DNA from: Bacteroidota bacterium
Lineage (GTDB): Bacteria; Bacteroidota; Bacteroidia; Chitinophagales; Chitinophagaceae
Reading direction: 5' to 3'
NCBI GenBank assembly: GCA_023412975.1
Contig: JAEZRB010000260.1
Coordinates: 1-21,276, forward strand
DNA: 21,276 nucleotides
Each line of letters begins with the position of its first letter. Position 1 is the first letter of the stretch. Under the pieces are notes generated by a model. It had not been told where the DNA came from. It saw only the letters and a program-made list of their open reading frames with translations, and ran no database searches. The position numbers and the translations under genes are program-made. Below are positions 1-7,655 of this stretch, piece by piece.

Positions 1-557
1 AGGGAAGACACGGCTGTAGGGGTTTCGCCACCGGCGAGATAAATAGTACTGTTTACATACACAGCCGATGCATTGGTCAGGGGATGCGGAAGCTCGGGTA
101 ATTCGCTTGAGAGAATGGTCTTTTTTGTTTCGTCCCATTTTAGAAGATAAACCTTGTTGCTGAACCCCTGTTCGTTTTCACCACCTGCATAAACAACTCC
201 CTGTGGCGTTGAGCAATTGGCCGGATAGGCGATGGCTGATGGAAGTTTCACAACTTCTTTTTGTAAAACAAGTGTCCCTCTATGTTCCCTGTAGCTATAA
301 ATATCATCGTAATATTTCTTCTTTCCTCCCTGCCAGGGCATACTATCGGGGAAATTGGCACCGCCACCTACGATTAGTATATCGTTATGCACACCGGTAA
401 CCGGCCCTGCCACACCGAGGGATTTACTCTTTCCATCGGGAGCTGGAAGTTTTGCCGCAATTTTCCAGTGCAGACTCTTCCCCTTTGCATTTTGCGCGTA
501 TGTGAATACTGTAAAAGGCATGATCAAAACAAAAACTAATATGGTCTTTATCCGCAT
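1..557 (-). CDS. nanM: N-acetylneuraminate epimerase-like kelch protein (NanM type), C-terminus beyond left edge
   Basis: This is a partial gene: 185 residues are readable from an ATG at 557 down to the window edge with no stop. A Sec signal peptide is visible (MRIKTILVFVLIMPFTVFTYAQ), so the protein is exported, probably to the periplasm. The motif GGGANFPD occurs near residue 60, followed by kelch-like GG-containing blades (VVYAGGENEQGF, IYLAGGETP). In NanM/YjhT proteins this is a six-bladed beta-propeller that interconverts alpha and beta sialic acid. Bacterial homologues are also called cyclically permuted mutarotases. The start lies only 6 nt after the nanA stop, so the two genes are translationally close and certainly co-transcribed. 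The lyase neighbour supports the sialic-acid reading. The name is by family resemblance; another sugar mutarotase remains possible. Confidence 0.8.
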   Translation of the reverse strand, partial: MRIKTILVFVLIMPFTVFTYAQNAKGKSLHWKIAAKLPAPDGKSKSLGVAGPVTGVHNDILIVGGGANFPDSMPWQGGKKKYYDDIYSYREHRGTLVLQKEVVKLPSAIAYPANCSTPQGVVYAGGENEQGFSNKVYLLKWDETKKTILSSELPELPHPLTNASAVYVNSTIYLAGGETPTAVSS

Positions 558-563
558 TATCGT

Positions 564-1517
564 TTATACATTGACGGAAGAGGTTTTACCGGTGTGTGAA
601 CTAAATTTATCGAAGCCCAGCTGGCTTGCGTCTTTTCTAAATAATTCAAACTGCTCCGCGCTCATATTTTTTACTGGCAGTCGAAACCCACCGCAGTCGA
701 GCCCGATCAGTTTCATATAAGCCTTGCCTGTGGCGATGCCGCCATACTTGCCTAGCAACCTGATCATGTCAATGGATTTTTGTTGTAGCTGGTTGGCTGT
801 TTGCAGGTCATTTTTTTCAAATGCATCGATCAGGTCATAGTAAAGGCCGGGTGCATAGTTGAAAGTACTCCCCACAGCGCCTTTTGTACCAAGCGCGAGA
901 GCGGACAACATATTTTCATCCCTGCCCCAGAGCATATCATATTTTCCATTCTTATAGTTCAGGCAGGAGAGAAAATCCATAAAGTCCTCGTGGGTGTATT
1001 TAATACCAGCGAAGTTGGGGATCTTTCCATCTATTGCCTTCAAAAGATCGTACATGGCAAACCCAACACCAGTCAGGACAGGGATGTGGTAATAATAAAA
1101 TGGCATATCGGGAACCACCGATGCTACTTCAGCGCAGGTCTGGGCGAGCATATCCACATTAGCCGGCTTAAAATAAAATGGTGAAGTAAACGAAATAGCA
1201 TACAACCCTAATTCTTTAGTATATAGCGCCAGCTCTTTACAATCCTGTATGCTTGTACCTCCCAGGAACATCATCACTTTAAAATCAGTATCGCCTTTTG
1301 TCGCCGATGCCCAGGCTTCTGCTACAGCCATTTTTTCTTTGGCCGTCATCGATACGCCTTCTCCGGTGGAACCGCAGATAAAAGCGCCGGTATCCTTGTT
1401 ATCCTTCAGCATCTGGTAATATGCAGGTACCAGGGACAAGTTCAATGATCCATCCGGGTGCATGGGTGTAAAAGGCGCGGCAATCAGGCCCTGCAAGTGT
1501 TCACTTCTCATGTTCAT
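564..1517 (-). CDS. nanA: N-acetylneuraminate lyase
   Basis: This is a 317-residue cytosolic (beta/alpha)8 aldolase of the DHDPS/NAL superfamily, close to the usual length. It is predicted to cleave N-acetylneuraminate to pyruvate and N-acetylmannosamine. Visible landmarks are the pyruvate-carboxylate loop GSTGE (residues 49-53), FYYYHIP (140-146, with Tyr143 matching E. coli Tyr137) and GIKYT with the Schiff-base lysine Lys173 (matching E. coli Lys165). GRDEN and GAVGSTFNYAPG also follow the NAL pattern. YYYHIP resembles animal-type NALs as well. The ATG at 1517 is followed two codons later by another ATG, and either could be used. It lies 90 nt downstream of susD, past a terminator hairpin, and 6 nt before the nanM-like gene. 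A hydroxyproline-pathway deaminase of the same superfamily was considered but fits the motifs less well. Confidence 0.9.
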   Translation of the reverse strand: MNMRSEHLQGLIAAPFTPMHPDGSLNLSLVPAYYQMLKDNKDTGAFICGSTGEGVSMTAKEKMAVAEAWASATKGDTDFKVMMFLGGTSIQDCKELALYTKELGLYAISFTSPFYFKPANVDMLAQTCAEVASVVPDMPFYYYHIPVLTGVGFAMYDLLKAIDGKIPNFAGIKYTHEDFMDFLSCLNYKNGKYDMLWGRDENMLSALALGTKGAVGSTFNYAPGLYYDLIDAFEKNDLQTANQLQQKSIDMIRLLGKYGGIATGKAYMKLIGLDCGGFRLPVKNMSAEQFELFRKDASQLGFDKFSSHTGKTSSVNV

Positions 1518-1540
1518 TTATTTATTTGACGAAAATAAAG

Positions 1541-1574
1541 TTTTAAAAAACCGGGAACAGGAATATTCCCGGTT
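1541..1574 (-). terminator. Intrinsic terminator/attenuator between susD and nanA
   Basis: Read on the minus strand, a perfect 9-bp stem (AACCGGGAA / TTCCCGGTT, arms at 1574-1566 and 1557-1549, 8-nt loop) is followed directly by a run of T residues. It lies just after the susD stop and only about 25 nt before the nanA start, leaving little room for a second promoter. Partial read-through would set a high SusCD to low NanA ratio. Confidence 0.75.
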
Positions 1575-1607
1575 GTAGTCAAACTGCTGAATGCTTGTAT
1601 GAAAAAA

Positions 1608-3170
1608 CTATTTTGGTTTTGCTGTAGCGTATCCGGGCGTCTGATCGATCAGTGGATCATTGGTCCAGATAGCCGCTTCTACAGGCCAGAGAATCTTATA
1701 ACCCTGTGTTGCTTTATCAAGCACACCATAGGGATGACTGGGACTAATGAATACAAGAGGTTCATTGCCATATTTCATCCGGCGTATATCGTACCAGCGT
1801 TTGCCTTCATATACAAACTCCTTACTACGTTCTTCGAATATCGCGAGTTCATTCTCATCTTTTGACCCATTCACAAATGGTGTAGGATCAGCATTGGCAA
1901 ATGCACGATCGCGAACCGGTTTAATATATGGTGTGGGATCACCACCTTCTGCATTAACGATCTCAGCCAGCATCAGTAACCGGTCGGCTTCCCGATATAC
2001 CGGCCAGTCGTTGGTGAATACCCTTCTGTTGGCAGAATTCATTTCACCGAGGAATTTCACCAGGGCTGTATTGCGTACGTTGACCACCACGTTTCCGCCT
2101 GAAGACGTGGTTCTATAGTAATCATAAAATGTTGCATTACGGCGGGTGTCGGCGAGGTCATAAGATTGAAACAGCTCGAAAGTATAGGCATAGCGCTGTA
2201 TGATCTGTGATGGAGCGCTGGCTACATTCAGTGGATCAACTAATGTAGGTCCGAGAGTAGTCGAATCCTTGACATGCAGATTATCGAAATTAAAAGTCGA
2301 ATATAGAAAATAGGAATAGGCTGTTCCCATCTCGGCTTCGCCATCGCGATAACGCATTGCCAGGATGATCTCGTTGTTATTTTTATTTTTGAAAACATCA
2401 GCGAAATTTGAAAGCAGGGATGGTCCTGTAATAGATGTAAGTGCAGCTTTTGCCACGGCCAGGTCTGCGGTGTTATTGTACACTTTTGCTGACCAGAGAT
2501 ACACTTCGCCTTTCAGCATCAGTGCTGCCTGCGGATTCCATTGGCTTTTATCGGCTGGTGAAACAGCTGAGCCAAACAGTGTTACCGCGTTATCTACATC
2601 GGCTTTTACAGCAGCCAGTACTTCGGCTTCCGATGACCTTGCTTTACGCAGGGCTACCGGGTCCGTATTTCCATTCGACACTTCGGGTTCCAATCTTATA
2701 GGAACACCGCCGTAGGTGCGAAGCAGGTGGAAATAATAATAAGCACGCATCGCATAGGCCTGGCCCAACAGATAATTTTTTCTTTCGCTGGCGATAAAAT
2801 CAATCGCTTCAACTTTCTGGATAAACAGGTTCAGTTGGAGTATGGGATTATAAAACCCTGCCCAGCTGCCAACACCCGCAGAAGTTTCCTCAATCGCCTG
2901 GTTTATGATGGTCAGTTCATTGAGCGAGGTATTTTGGCGGTCAACGCTACTAAAGGCGCCGCCTCTCATTTCGCCAAGACGAAGGAACATAAACTGGTTG
3001 TTTCGGAACTGGGTATGCATGCCCACCATAAAGTTGGCAACCTGGGCTTCGTTTTTCCAGAAGTTCCCATCACCGTAATAATCTTCCGGGGCAAGTTCCA
3101 GTGTTTTACGGCATGATGACAAAGCGATGCCCGCTATTGCCACATAAAATATATACTTAAGCTTTTTCAT
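1608..3170 (-). CDS. SusD/RagB-family outer-membrane nutrient-binding lipoprotein
   Basis: This is a 520-residue protein with a lipoprotein signal (MKKLKYIFYVAIAGIALSSC, lipid-modified Cys20), followed by the SusD/RagB layout: an N-terminal helical TPR-like part (LLGQAYAMRAYYYFHLLRTYGGVPI, split here as AYAMRAYYYFHLLRTYGG) and the C-terminal segment EERSKEFVYEGKRWYDIRRM typical of the family. It should sit on the cell surface as the lid and glycan-binding partner of the SusC channel encoded 23 nt upstream. The operon context (nanA, nanM-like) suggests sialic acid or a sialylated glycan as ligand, like the NanO/NanU systems of Bacteroides. The ligand cannot be read from the sequence. The ATG at 3170 gives the complete signal peptide. 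Confidence 0.92.
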   Translation of the reverse strand: MKKLKYIFYVAIAGIALSSCRKTLELAPEDYYGDGNFWKNEAQVANFMVGMHTQFRNNQFMFLRLGEMRGGAFSSVDRQNTSLNELTIINQAIEETSAGVGSWAGFYNPILQLNLFIQKVEAIDFIASERKNYLLGQAYAMRAYYYFHLLRTYGGVPIRLEPEVSNGNTDPVALRKARSSEAEVLAAVKADVDNAVTLFGSAVSPADKSQWNPQAALMLKGEVYLWSAKVYNNTADLAVAKAALTSITGPSLLSNFADVFKNKNNNEIILAMRYRDGEAEMGTAYSYFLYSTFNFDNLHVKDSTTLGPTLVDPLNVASAPSQIIQRYAYTFELFQSYDLADTRRNATFYDYYRTTSSGGNVVVNVRNTALVKFLGEMNSANRRVFTNDWPVYREADRLLMLAEIVNAEGGDPTPYIKPVRDRAFANADPTPFVNGSKDENELAIFEERSKEFVYEGKRWYDIRRMKYGNEPLVFISPSHPYGVLDKATQGYKILWPVEAAIWTNDPLIDQTPGYATAKPK

Positions 3171-3193
3171 AATCGAATAGTTTTGCTAATAAA

Positions 3194-6100
3194 TTAGAAG
3201 GTTAGGTTGGCGCCGAAAACCAATTGTGTAGGAATGGTATAAGCGCTGGACTGCTGTCCGGTCCGCTCCGGTAAATTCAACAAACTGTTTGTAATATAAC
3301 CCAGGTTCTGACCGGTGACAGTCAGCCTTAGTCCGCTTGCCTTTATTTTTCTTAACAAATGTGTCGGTAAAGAATAGCTCAGTGAAACTTCACGGAACGC
3401 GAGGTAACTGGAGTTTACAAAGAACATATCACTGGGTCTGTCCATATTCTTGGTGTTGAGCTGATCAGCCCATTGGTACCGGGGATATTTCGCATTTGGA
3501 TTTTCTGGTGTCCAGGTATCTTTTACTATATCTGTCGCATTAAACTCACCTTGTGCACTTGTCAGTGCCCACATTTGCATAAAGTCCTGCTGGATGTGTC
3601 CGAGGGCGAAATCCAAACGGGCAAACAAACTGAAACCTTTCCAGCTTACGGTAGTGTTGAAACCTCCGGTCCAGCGAGGTATCGTACGTCCCAGAGATAC
3701 CCGGTCGCGATAATCGATCGTGTCGTTATTGTCAATATCCTTCCACATCACATCACCCAGTTGTGTGGCAACGTAGAGCGGGTTGTTAGCAGGGCGGCCG
3801 GCATTGAGATTATATTGCTGGATCAGCTGCTGGCTGGCAACACCTCGTCCGGCACCACCATTTTGATAAGCTTGCTTGGCGGCTTCGTCAAACTTGTTGT
3901 AATTATCCAGGTCCTTTTGCGTACGAATGATTCCTTCAGCTACGAAGCCAAAGAGTTCACCCCATTCCTGGCCTTCCTGTAAACCACCCACCCAGATCAC
4001 TTGTCCGGTTCTCGGGTCATATATCTGTGTACCATCCTGCCTATTGTTTGGATTACCATTAAAAGGCAATTTCAGCACGGTGTTCTTGTTCCAGGCAGCA
4101 TTTGCACTCACCTGCCATGAAAATTCTCTGCCCTGTAAAATTTTATAGCTGGCGTCCAGTTCCACACCACGGTTGCGCATGCTACCATTATTCGTTCTGA
4201 TCGTTGAGAAGCCCGATGAAGTGGGGAGGTTTACCAGCGCCAGTTTATCATCGGTCACCCTGTTGTAATATGCGATCGAAGCATTCAGGCGATTGTTGAA
4301 AAAGCCCATGTCTGCTCCAATTTCGGTTGTATTTGTTTTTTCCCAGCGCAGTGAAGGATTCGCAAGGCTTGTTTGCAGGAAGCCAATGTTTCCGTTGTAA
4401 GGGTTCTGCGAACCATAAGCGCCCTGTACTTCATAGAGGCCCACGGCATTGCTGGTTCCAATACCGATATTACCATTCTTACCCCAACTGGCTCTCAATT
4501 TCATGTATGATAGCCAACCACGGGTTGAGGACATGAAATCTTCGCGGTGAATTAACCAGCCCACAGAAGCGGCTGGGAAATTGCCGTATTGATTATCGCC
4601 GTTAAGTCTCGAAACACCGTCTCTGCGGATCGTGAAGCTTGCCAGATATTTTCCATCCCAATCATAAAGAATGCGGCCAAAACCTGAAAGGATTCGGTCC
4701 CGGTTGTGATAGGTATCCGTACCACGTGTTTGAGTAGTGGCATTATTGAGTGTGTATTGCAAATCTGCGAAGTCATCTGTAGGTGCCTGGCTTCCGGAAG
4801 CGCTGATACCACTTGAATAAGCATTGTAGTACTCGAAGCCTGCCATCGCCGCTATATTATTTTTACCGAGGAAGTTCAGTTCATAGTTGAGGATGGCATT
4901 GTAAGTTTGGCGAATTGTTCTGTCGAACCATGCGCTTGAGGCCCTTGTACGGTTCCAACCCGTGTTCGGGTTGGTGAGGCTGAGCAAACCAGTACGGAAA
5001 TCTCGGTTGAAAGACTCTCCTACTTCTTCATCATACATCCAAATACCGCCAAGTTTAAGGTAGAGATCTTTCATAATGTCAACGCGGAAGGATTGTCCCA
5101 GCGTGAATTTGTCGGATTGATTATCGCGTTTGTATTTATCAATGTTCACAAGCGGGTTACCATCGCTGGCATCACGACCGAGTATGAATTCTCCGTTAGC
5201 ATTTGTCCCCCGCATCGTGGGGGGTGCTGAAAGCATACGTCCCCAATAATTCGACTCACCATTCTGTAATGTCTGGTCGCGCCAGTTAGCTTTATTAAAT
5301 TGGAGGCTGCTTTCAGATTTAAGCCAGTCTTTGATCTTGTAGTCGCCATTGAGCGTAAAGGTCAGACGCCTGTAGAAAGTTTTCAGAGATAACCCATCTT
5401 CATCATAATAACCCAGGTTGGCGAAATAACCACCGCGGTCGTTACCACCACTAAACCCCACGTTGTATTCCTGGATCGTGGCTCTGTCATGCAAACCATA
5501 ATCGCCGTAGTTAAAATCTCTGTATATCAGGTCGGCATAAGTACCGTTTGGATCGTAGTTGCCATTTGCATCGGTTGGCACTGCATCTTTCATTTGTTTC
5601 CAGCCTGGCTGAGTAAGTAACTCGCGGTTTATATCATTCAAACGCATCACGCTCCACACGGCGCGGTTATCGTAGTTGCCATCGAGGATGGCGCCGGTTA
5701 CCGGATCTTTATACAGGTTGCCCGTTGCCCTGGGACCGACACCAGAGAGAGCGGTATTGGAAGCAACTGTACCAAAAGTGCCATTGAGGATCGCCTGTAC
5801 AACACCCATACGGCTCCATTTGATATAATCTTCTGCGCTTAGGAAATTATAAGGGACGTTGAGGAAACTGGTGCCCCTTCTTACATTGAGGTTGACGGAA
5901 GATTGTCCTGTTTTTCCTCTTTTTGACGTGATCAGGATCACACCATTACTGGCTCTTGCTCCATAGATGGCAGTTGCCGAAGCGTCTTTTAATACTTCTA
6001 TGCTTCCGATATCCTCGGGATTGATATCGCTGAGTGAGCCTCTTACCTGGCCATCCATTAAAATGAGCGGACTTCCCGAACCATCGAAATTGGTACCACC

Positions 6101-6610
6101 GCGTAATACGATAGAAGGCAGAGAACCCGGGCGGCCGGTACCGGTAGATACCCTCAGACCCGGAATCGTTCCTGCAAGGGCCTGTGCAGGGTTGGAACGT
6201 AATCCGGTCTCAAGAATCTTTGCATCCAATTTAGCCACCGACGAAGTGATCTTGGAACGTCGTGCGGTTCCATAACCCACTACCACTACTTCCTCAAGTT
6301 TAGAACTGGCACCAGGTTGTAAAGTCAGATCGATCGTTGATGAACTACCAACCGGTTGTTCTACTGTGGCAAAACCGGCATAACTAAATACCAGTACATC
6401 ACCTTCAGTGACGTCGATAGAATATTCCCCGGCTGAATTAGTTTGGGTACCCGTTATTTTTCCTTTAACGGTTACACTTACTCCCGGGAGAGGTTGTCCG
6501 CCCTCCTGTGACCGTATGGTCCCGGAAACTTTTTTACCCTGTGCCCACACAGAAGCCGCCATCAGCATAAAACTGATCAGCATTCCTAATTTGAAACATG
6601 CAGTCCTCAT
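3194..6610 (-). CDS. SusC/RagA-family TonB-dependent outer-membrane transporter
   Basis: This is an 1138-residue protein. A signal peptide (residues 1-24, ending VWAQG) is followed by a carboxypeptidase-D regulatory-like domain (about 27-100, GxPLPGVSVTVKG). Next come a TonB-box region LEEVVVVGYGTARRS (106-119), a plug domain (about 120-235, including the family signature IEVLKDASATAIYGARASNG) and a long beta-barrel ending in an aromatic residue (LVFGANLTF). No STN signalling domain is present and no sigma/anti-sigma pair is adjacent, so control is more likely by the divergent GntR regulator than by surface signalling. It would import a ligand captured by the SusD partner, using TonB and proton-motive force. 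It is the first gene of the operon; spacing to susD is 23 nt. Sialic-acid specificity is inferred only from the downstream genes. Confidence 0.93.
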   Translation of the reverse strand: MRTACFKLGMLISFMLMAASVWAQGKKVSGTIRSQEGGQPLPGVSVTVKGKITGTQTNSAGEYSIDVTEGDVLVFSYAGFATVEQPVGSSSTIDLTLQPGASSKLEEVVVVGYGTARRSKITSSVAKLDAKILETGLRSNPAQALAGTIPGLRVSTGTGRPGSLPSIVLRGGTNFDGSGSPLILMDGQVRGSLSDINPEDIGSIEVLKDASATAIYGARASNGVILITSKRGKTGQSSVNLNVRRGTSFLNVPYNFLSAEDYIKWSRMGVVQAILNGTFGTVASNTALSGVGPRATGNLYKDPVTGAILDGNYDNRAVWSVMRLNDINRELLTQPGWKQMKDAVPTDANGNYDPNGTYADLIYRDFNYGDYGLHDRATIQEYNVGFSGGNDRGGYFANLGYYDEDGLSLKTFYRRLTFTLNGDYKIKDWLKSESSLQFNKANWRDQTLQNGESNYWGRMLSAPPTMRGTNANGEFILGRDASDGNPLVNIDKYKRDNQSDKFTLGQSFRVDIMKDLYLKLGGIWMYDEEVGESFNRDFRTGLLSLTNPNTGWNRTRASSAWFDRTIRQTYNAILNYELNFLGKNNIAAMAGFEYYNAYSSGISASGSQAPTDDFADLQYTLNNATTQTRGTDTYHNRDRILSGFGRILYDWDGKYLASFTIRRDGVSRLNGDNQYGNFPAASVGWLIHREDFMSSTRGWLSYMKLRASWGKNGNIGIGTSNAVGLYEVQGAYGSQNPYNGNIGFLQTSLANPSLRWEKTNTTEIGADMGFFNNRLNASIAYYNRVTDDKLALVNLPTSSGFSTIRTNNGSMRNRGVELDASYKILQGREFSWQVSANAAWNKNTVLKLPFNGNPNNRQDGTQIYDPRTGQVIWVGGLQEGQEWGELFGFVAEGIIRTQKDLDNYNKFDEAAKQAYQNGGAGRGVASQQLIQQYNLNAGRPANNPLYVATQLGDVMWKDIDNNDTIDYRDRVSLGRTIPRWTGGFNTTVSWKGFSLFARLDFALGHIQQDFMQMWALTSAQGEFNATDIVKDTWTPENPNAKYPRYQWADQLNTKNMDRPSDMFFVNSSYLAFREVSLSYSLPTHLLRKIKASGLRLTVTGQNLGYITNSLLNLPERTGQQSSAYTIPTQLVFGANLTF

Positions 6611-6637
6611 ACAAGCAATTTTTTTGATTTAATGAAG

Positions 6638-6656
6638 TATTATGTATGACATAATA
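6638..6656. promoter_or_regulatory. Candidate GntR/FadR operator upstream of susC
   Basis: This is a perfect inverted repeat with 8-bp arms and a 3-nt centre (TATTATGT-atg-ACATAATA), lying 28-46 nt upstream of the susC start and in the divergent gap with the GntR regulator. Its GT-N3-AC core matches the general GntR-family operator pattern. It overlaps the predicted -7 element, consistent with repression relieved by the inducer. Binding is inferred. Confidence 0.6.
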
Positions 6657-6686
6657 AAGTTAAAGACATTTACGTTTCCTAACCAA
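6655..6686 (-). promoter_or_regulatory. Possible Bacteroidetes-type promoter of the susC operon
   Basis: On the minus strand, TTG (6686-6684) is followed after 21 nt by TAACTTTA (6662-6655), one mismatch from the Bacteroidetes -7 consensus TAnnTTTG. The predicted start of transcription would fall inside the inverted repeat at 6638-6656. This is a pattern match only. Confidence 0.35.
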
Positions 6687-6775
6687 ATATTTTATAAATT
6701 TTTTTTAATTGGTTAATAATCAATGTAAAATTTAGTCCAGGAATTTAGTATTTTAGACTTACTGACGCTTTTAGC

Positions 6776-6783
6776 TAATTTTG
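6776..6783 (+). promoter_or_regulatory. Possible -7 element of the GntR regulator gene
   Basis: TAATTTTG matches the Bacteroidetes -7 consensus TAnnTTTG exactly and lies 21 nt before the ATG at 6805, which would give a very short leader. A clear -33 TTG at the usual distance is not visible. Confidence 0.35.
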
Positions 6784-6804
6784 TATTAAGTCGCACATAT
6801 TTAT

Positions 6805-7530
6805 ATGAATCTTGCAGCATTAAAGGATAACCTGAAATCGGTGGATACCAGTTCGCTTGTAGACCGTGTAGAAGCCAACCTGGTGAATCTTCTACAGGAG
6901 CGGAAATTGAAAGTGGGTGATTCTATACCAAAAGAACTCGAATTAGCCGAATTGCTGGGTGTGAGTCGCACCGTTATCAGGGAAGCCCTTTTGCGATTGC
7001 GTACTATGGGTCTAATTGAATCCAAAAAGAAAAAAGGCGCGGTGATTACCAGTCCCGATCTATTTGGAATTATGAGCAAAAGCATGAATCCGCATATTCT
7101 CGACCAGGAGACTTTACGAGAGATGTTTGAGATCAGGCTTGTACTCGAGATCGGAATGGCCGACCTGCTATACCAGCGTATCACCAAAGCTGATATCGAG
7201 GAATTGAAGGAGATCGTGAGTACCGAACCACCGGCTACGCAATTCCACTTATTCAATATTGAACATGAGATAGCCTTTCACGGCAAGCTCTACGAGATCA
7301 CCGGCAATAAAACGATGAAAAAATTTCAGAAGATGTTGCTGCCTATTTTTGATTATGTCCATCATAGCGGGCTACTAAAGAAACAAACGGCCATGAGAAT
7401 GTTCGTTTCACATAAAGAGCTGGTTGATATTCTTGAAACAGGTACACCGGAAGAGTTTAGGATCGGTATGCGCCAGCATTTAGAGAATCACTTTGCGAGG
7501 CTGTTTGATAAAGAAATTCTTCCTGGATAG
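6805..7530 (+). CDS. GntR-family (FadR subfamily) transcriptional regulator
   Basis: This is a 241-residue protein. An N-terminal winged helix-turn-helix spans about residues 19-84 (IPKELELAELLGVSRTVIRE followed by ALLRLRTMGLIESKKKKGAVI). The all-helical FCD ligand-binding domain spans about 103-235. Likely metal/ligand residues are Glu155 and His159 (EIAFHGKLYEITGN), His203 (SHKELVD) and His225 (RQHLENHF), the usual FCD pattern with Glu in place of the first Asp. It is divergent from the susC-susD-nanA-nanM operon, and a palindrome with GT-N3-AC symmetry lies in the shared promoter. It most likely represses that operon and responds to a sugar acid, plausibly sialic acid as for NanR, but the effector is not known. 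A rho-independent hairpin follows about 100 nt downstream. Confidence 0.9.
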   Translation: MNLAALKDNLKSVDTSSLVDRVEANLVNLLQERKLKVGDSIPKELELAELLGVSRTVIREALLRLRTMGLIESKKKKGAVITSPDLFGIMSKSMNPHILDQETLREMFEIRLVLEIGMADLLYQRITKADIEELKEIVSTEPPATQFHLFNIEHEIAFHGKLYEITGNKTMKKFQKMLLPIFDYVHHSGLLKKQTAMRMFVSHKELVDILETGTPEEFRIGMRQHLENHFARLFDKEILPG

Positions 7531-7531
7531 A

Positions 7532-7573
7532 ATGCTGGATGCTGGATACTGGATATTGGATGCGGGATACTGG
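7532..7573 (+). repeat. Heptamer microsatellite (six tandem units)
   Basis: Six consecutive 7-bp units fit ATRYKGG: ATGCTGG twice, ATACTGG, ATATTGG, ATGCGGG and ATACTGG. The run begins immediately after the regulator stop codon, with a related partial unit (CTGGATAG) at the end of the gene itself. It is noncoding; no function is apparent. Confidence 0.75.
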
Positions 7574-7627
7574 ATAGGAAGTTACAAATAGGAGGTAAAT
7601 TACGCACTCTGATAATAAATATTCACA

Positions 7628-7655
7628 GGGCAAGTATTCGACTCTTGCCCATTTT
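7628..7655 (+). terminator. Intrinsic terminator between convergent genes
   Basis: A 7-bp stem GGGCAAG (7628-7634) / CTTGCCC (7644-7650) with a 9-nt loop is followed by ATTTTT on the + strand. It closes the GntR regulator transcript. It also lies just past the stop of the convergent kinase gene and may slow that transcript, though the T-run favours the + direction. Confidence 0.7.

Noticed and set aside
564..1517. The DHDPS-superfamily gene as the hydroxyproline-pathway deaminase that would complement the epimerase/dehydrogenase at the other end
   Set aside because: Its motifs (GSTGE, YYYHIP, GIKYT, GAVGSTFN) and the adjacent nanM-like gene point to N-acetylneuraminate lyase, and it lies about 15 kb away in another operon.
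3473..3982. Long antisense reading frames opposite susC, susD, nanA, the regulator and the sulfatase
   Set aside because: They have no recognisable domains and lie wholly inside well-supported genes; they are shadows of the coding strand.
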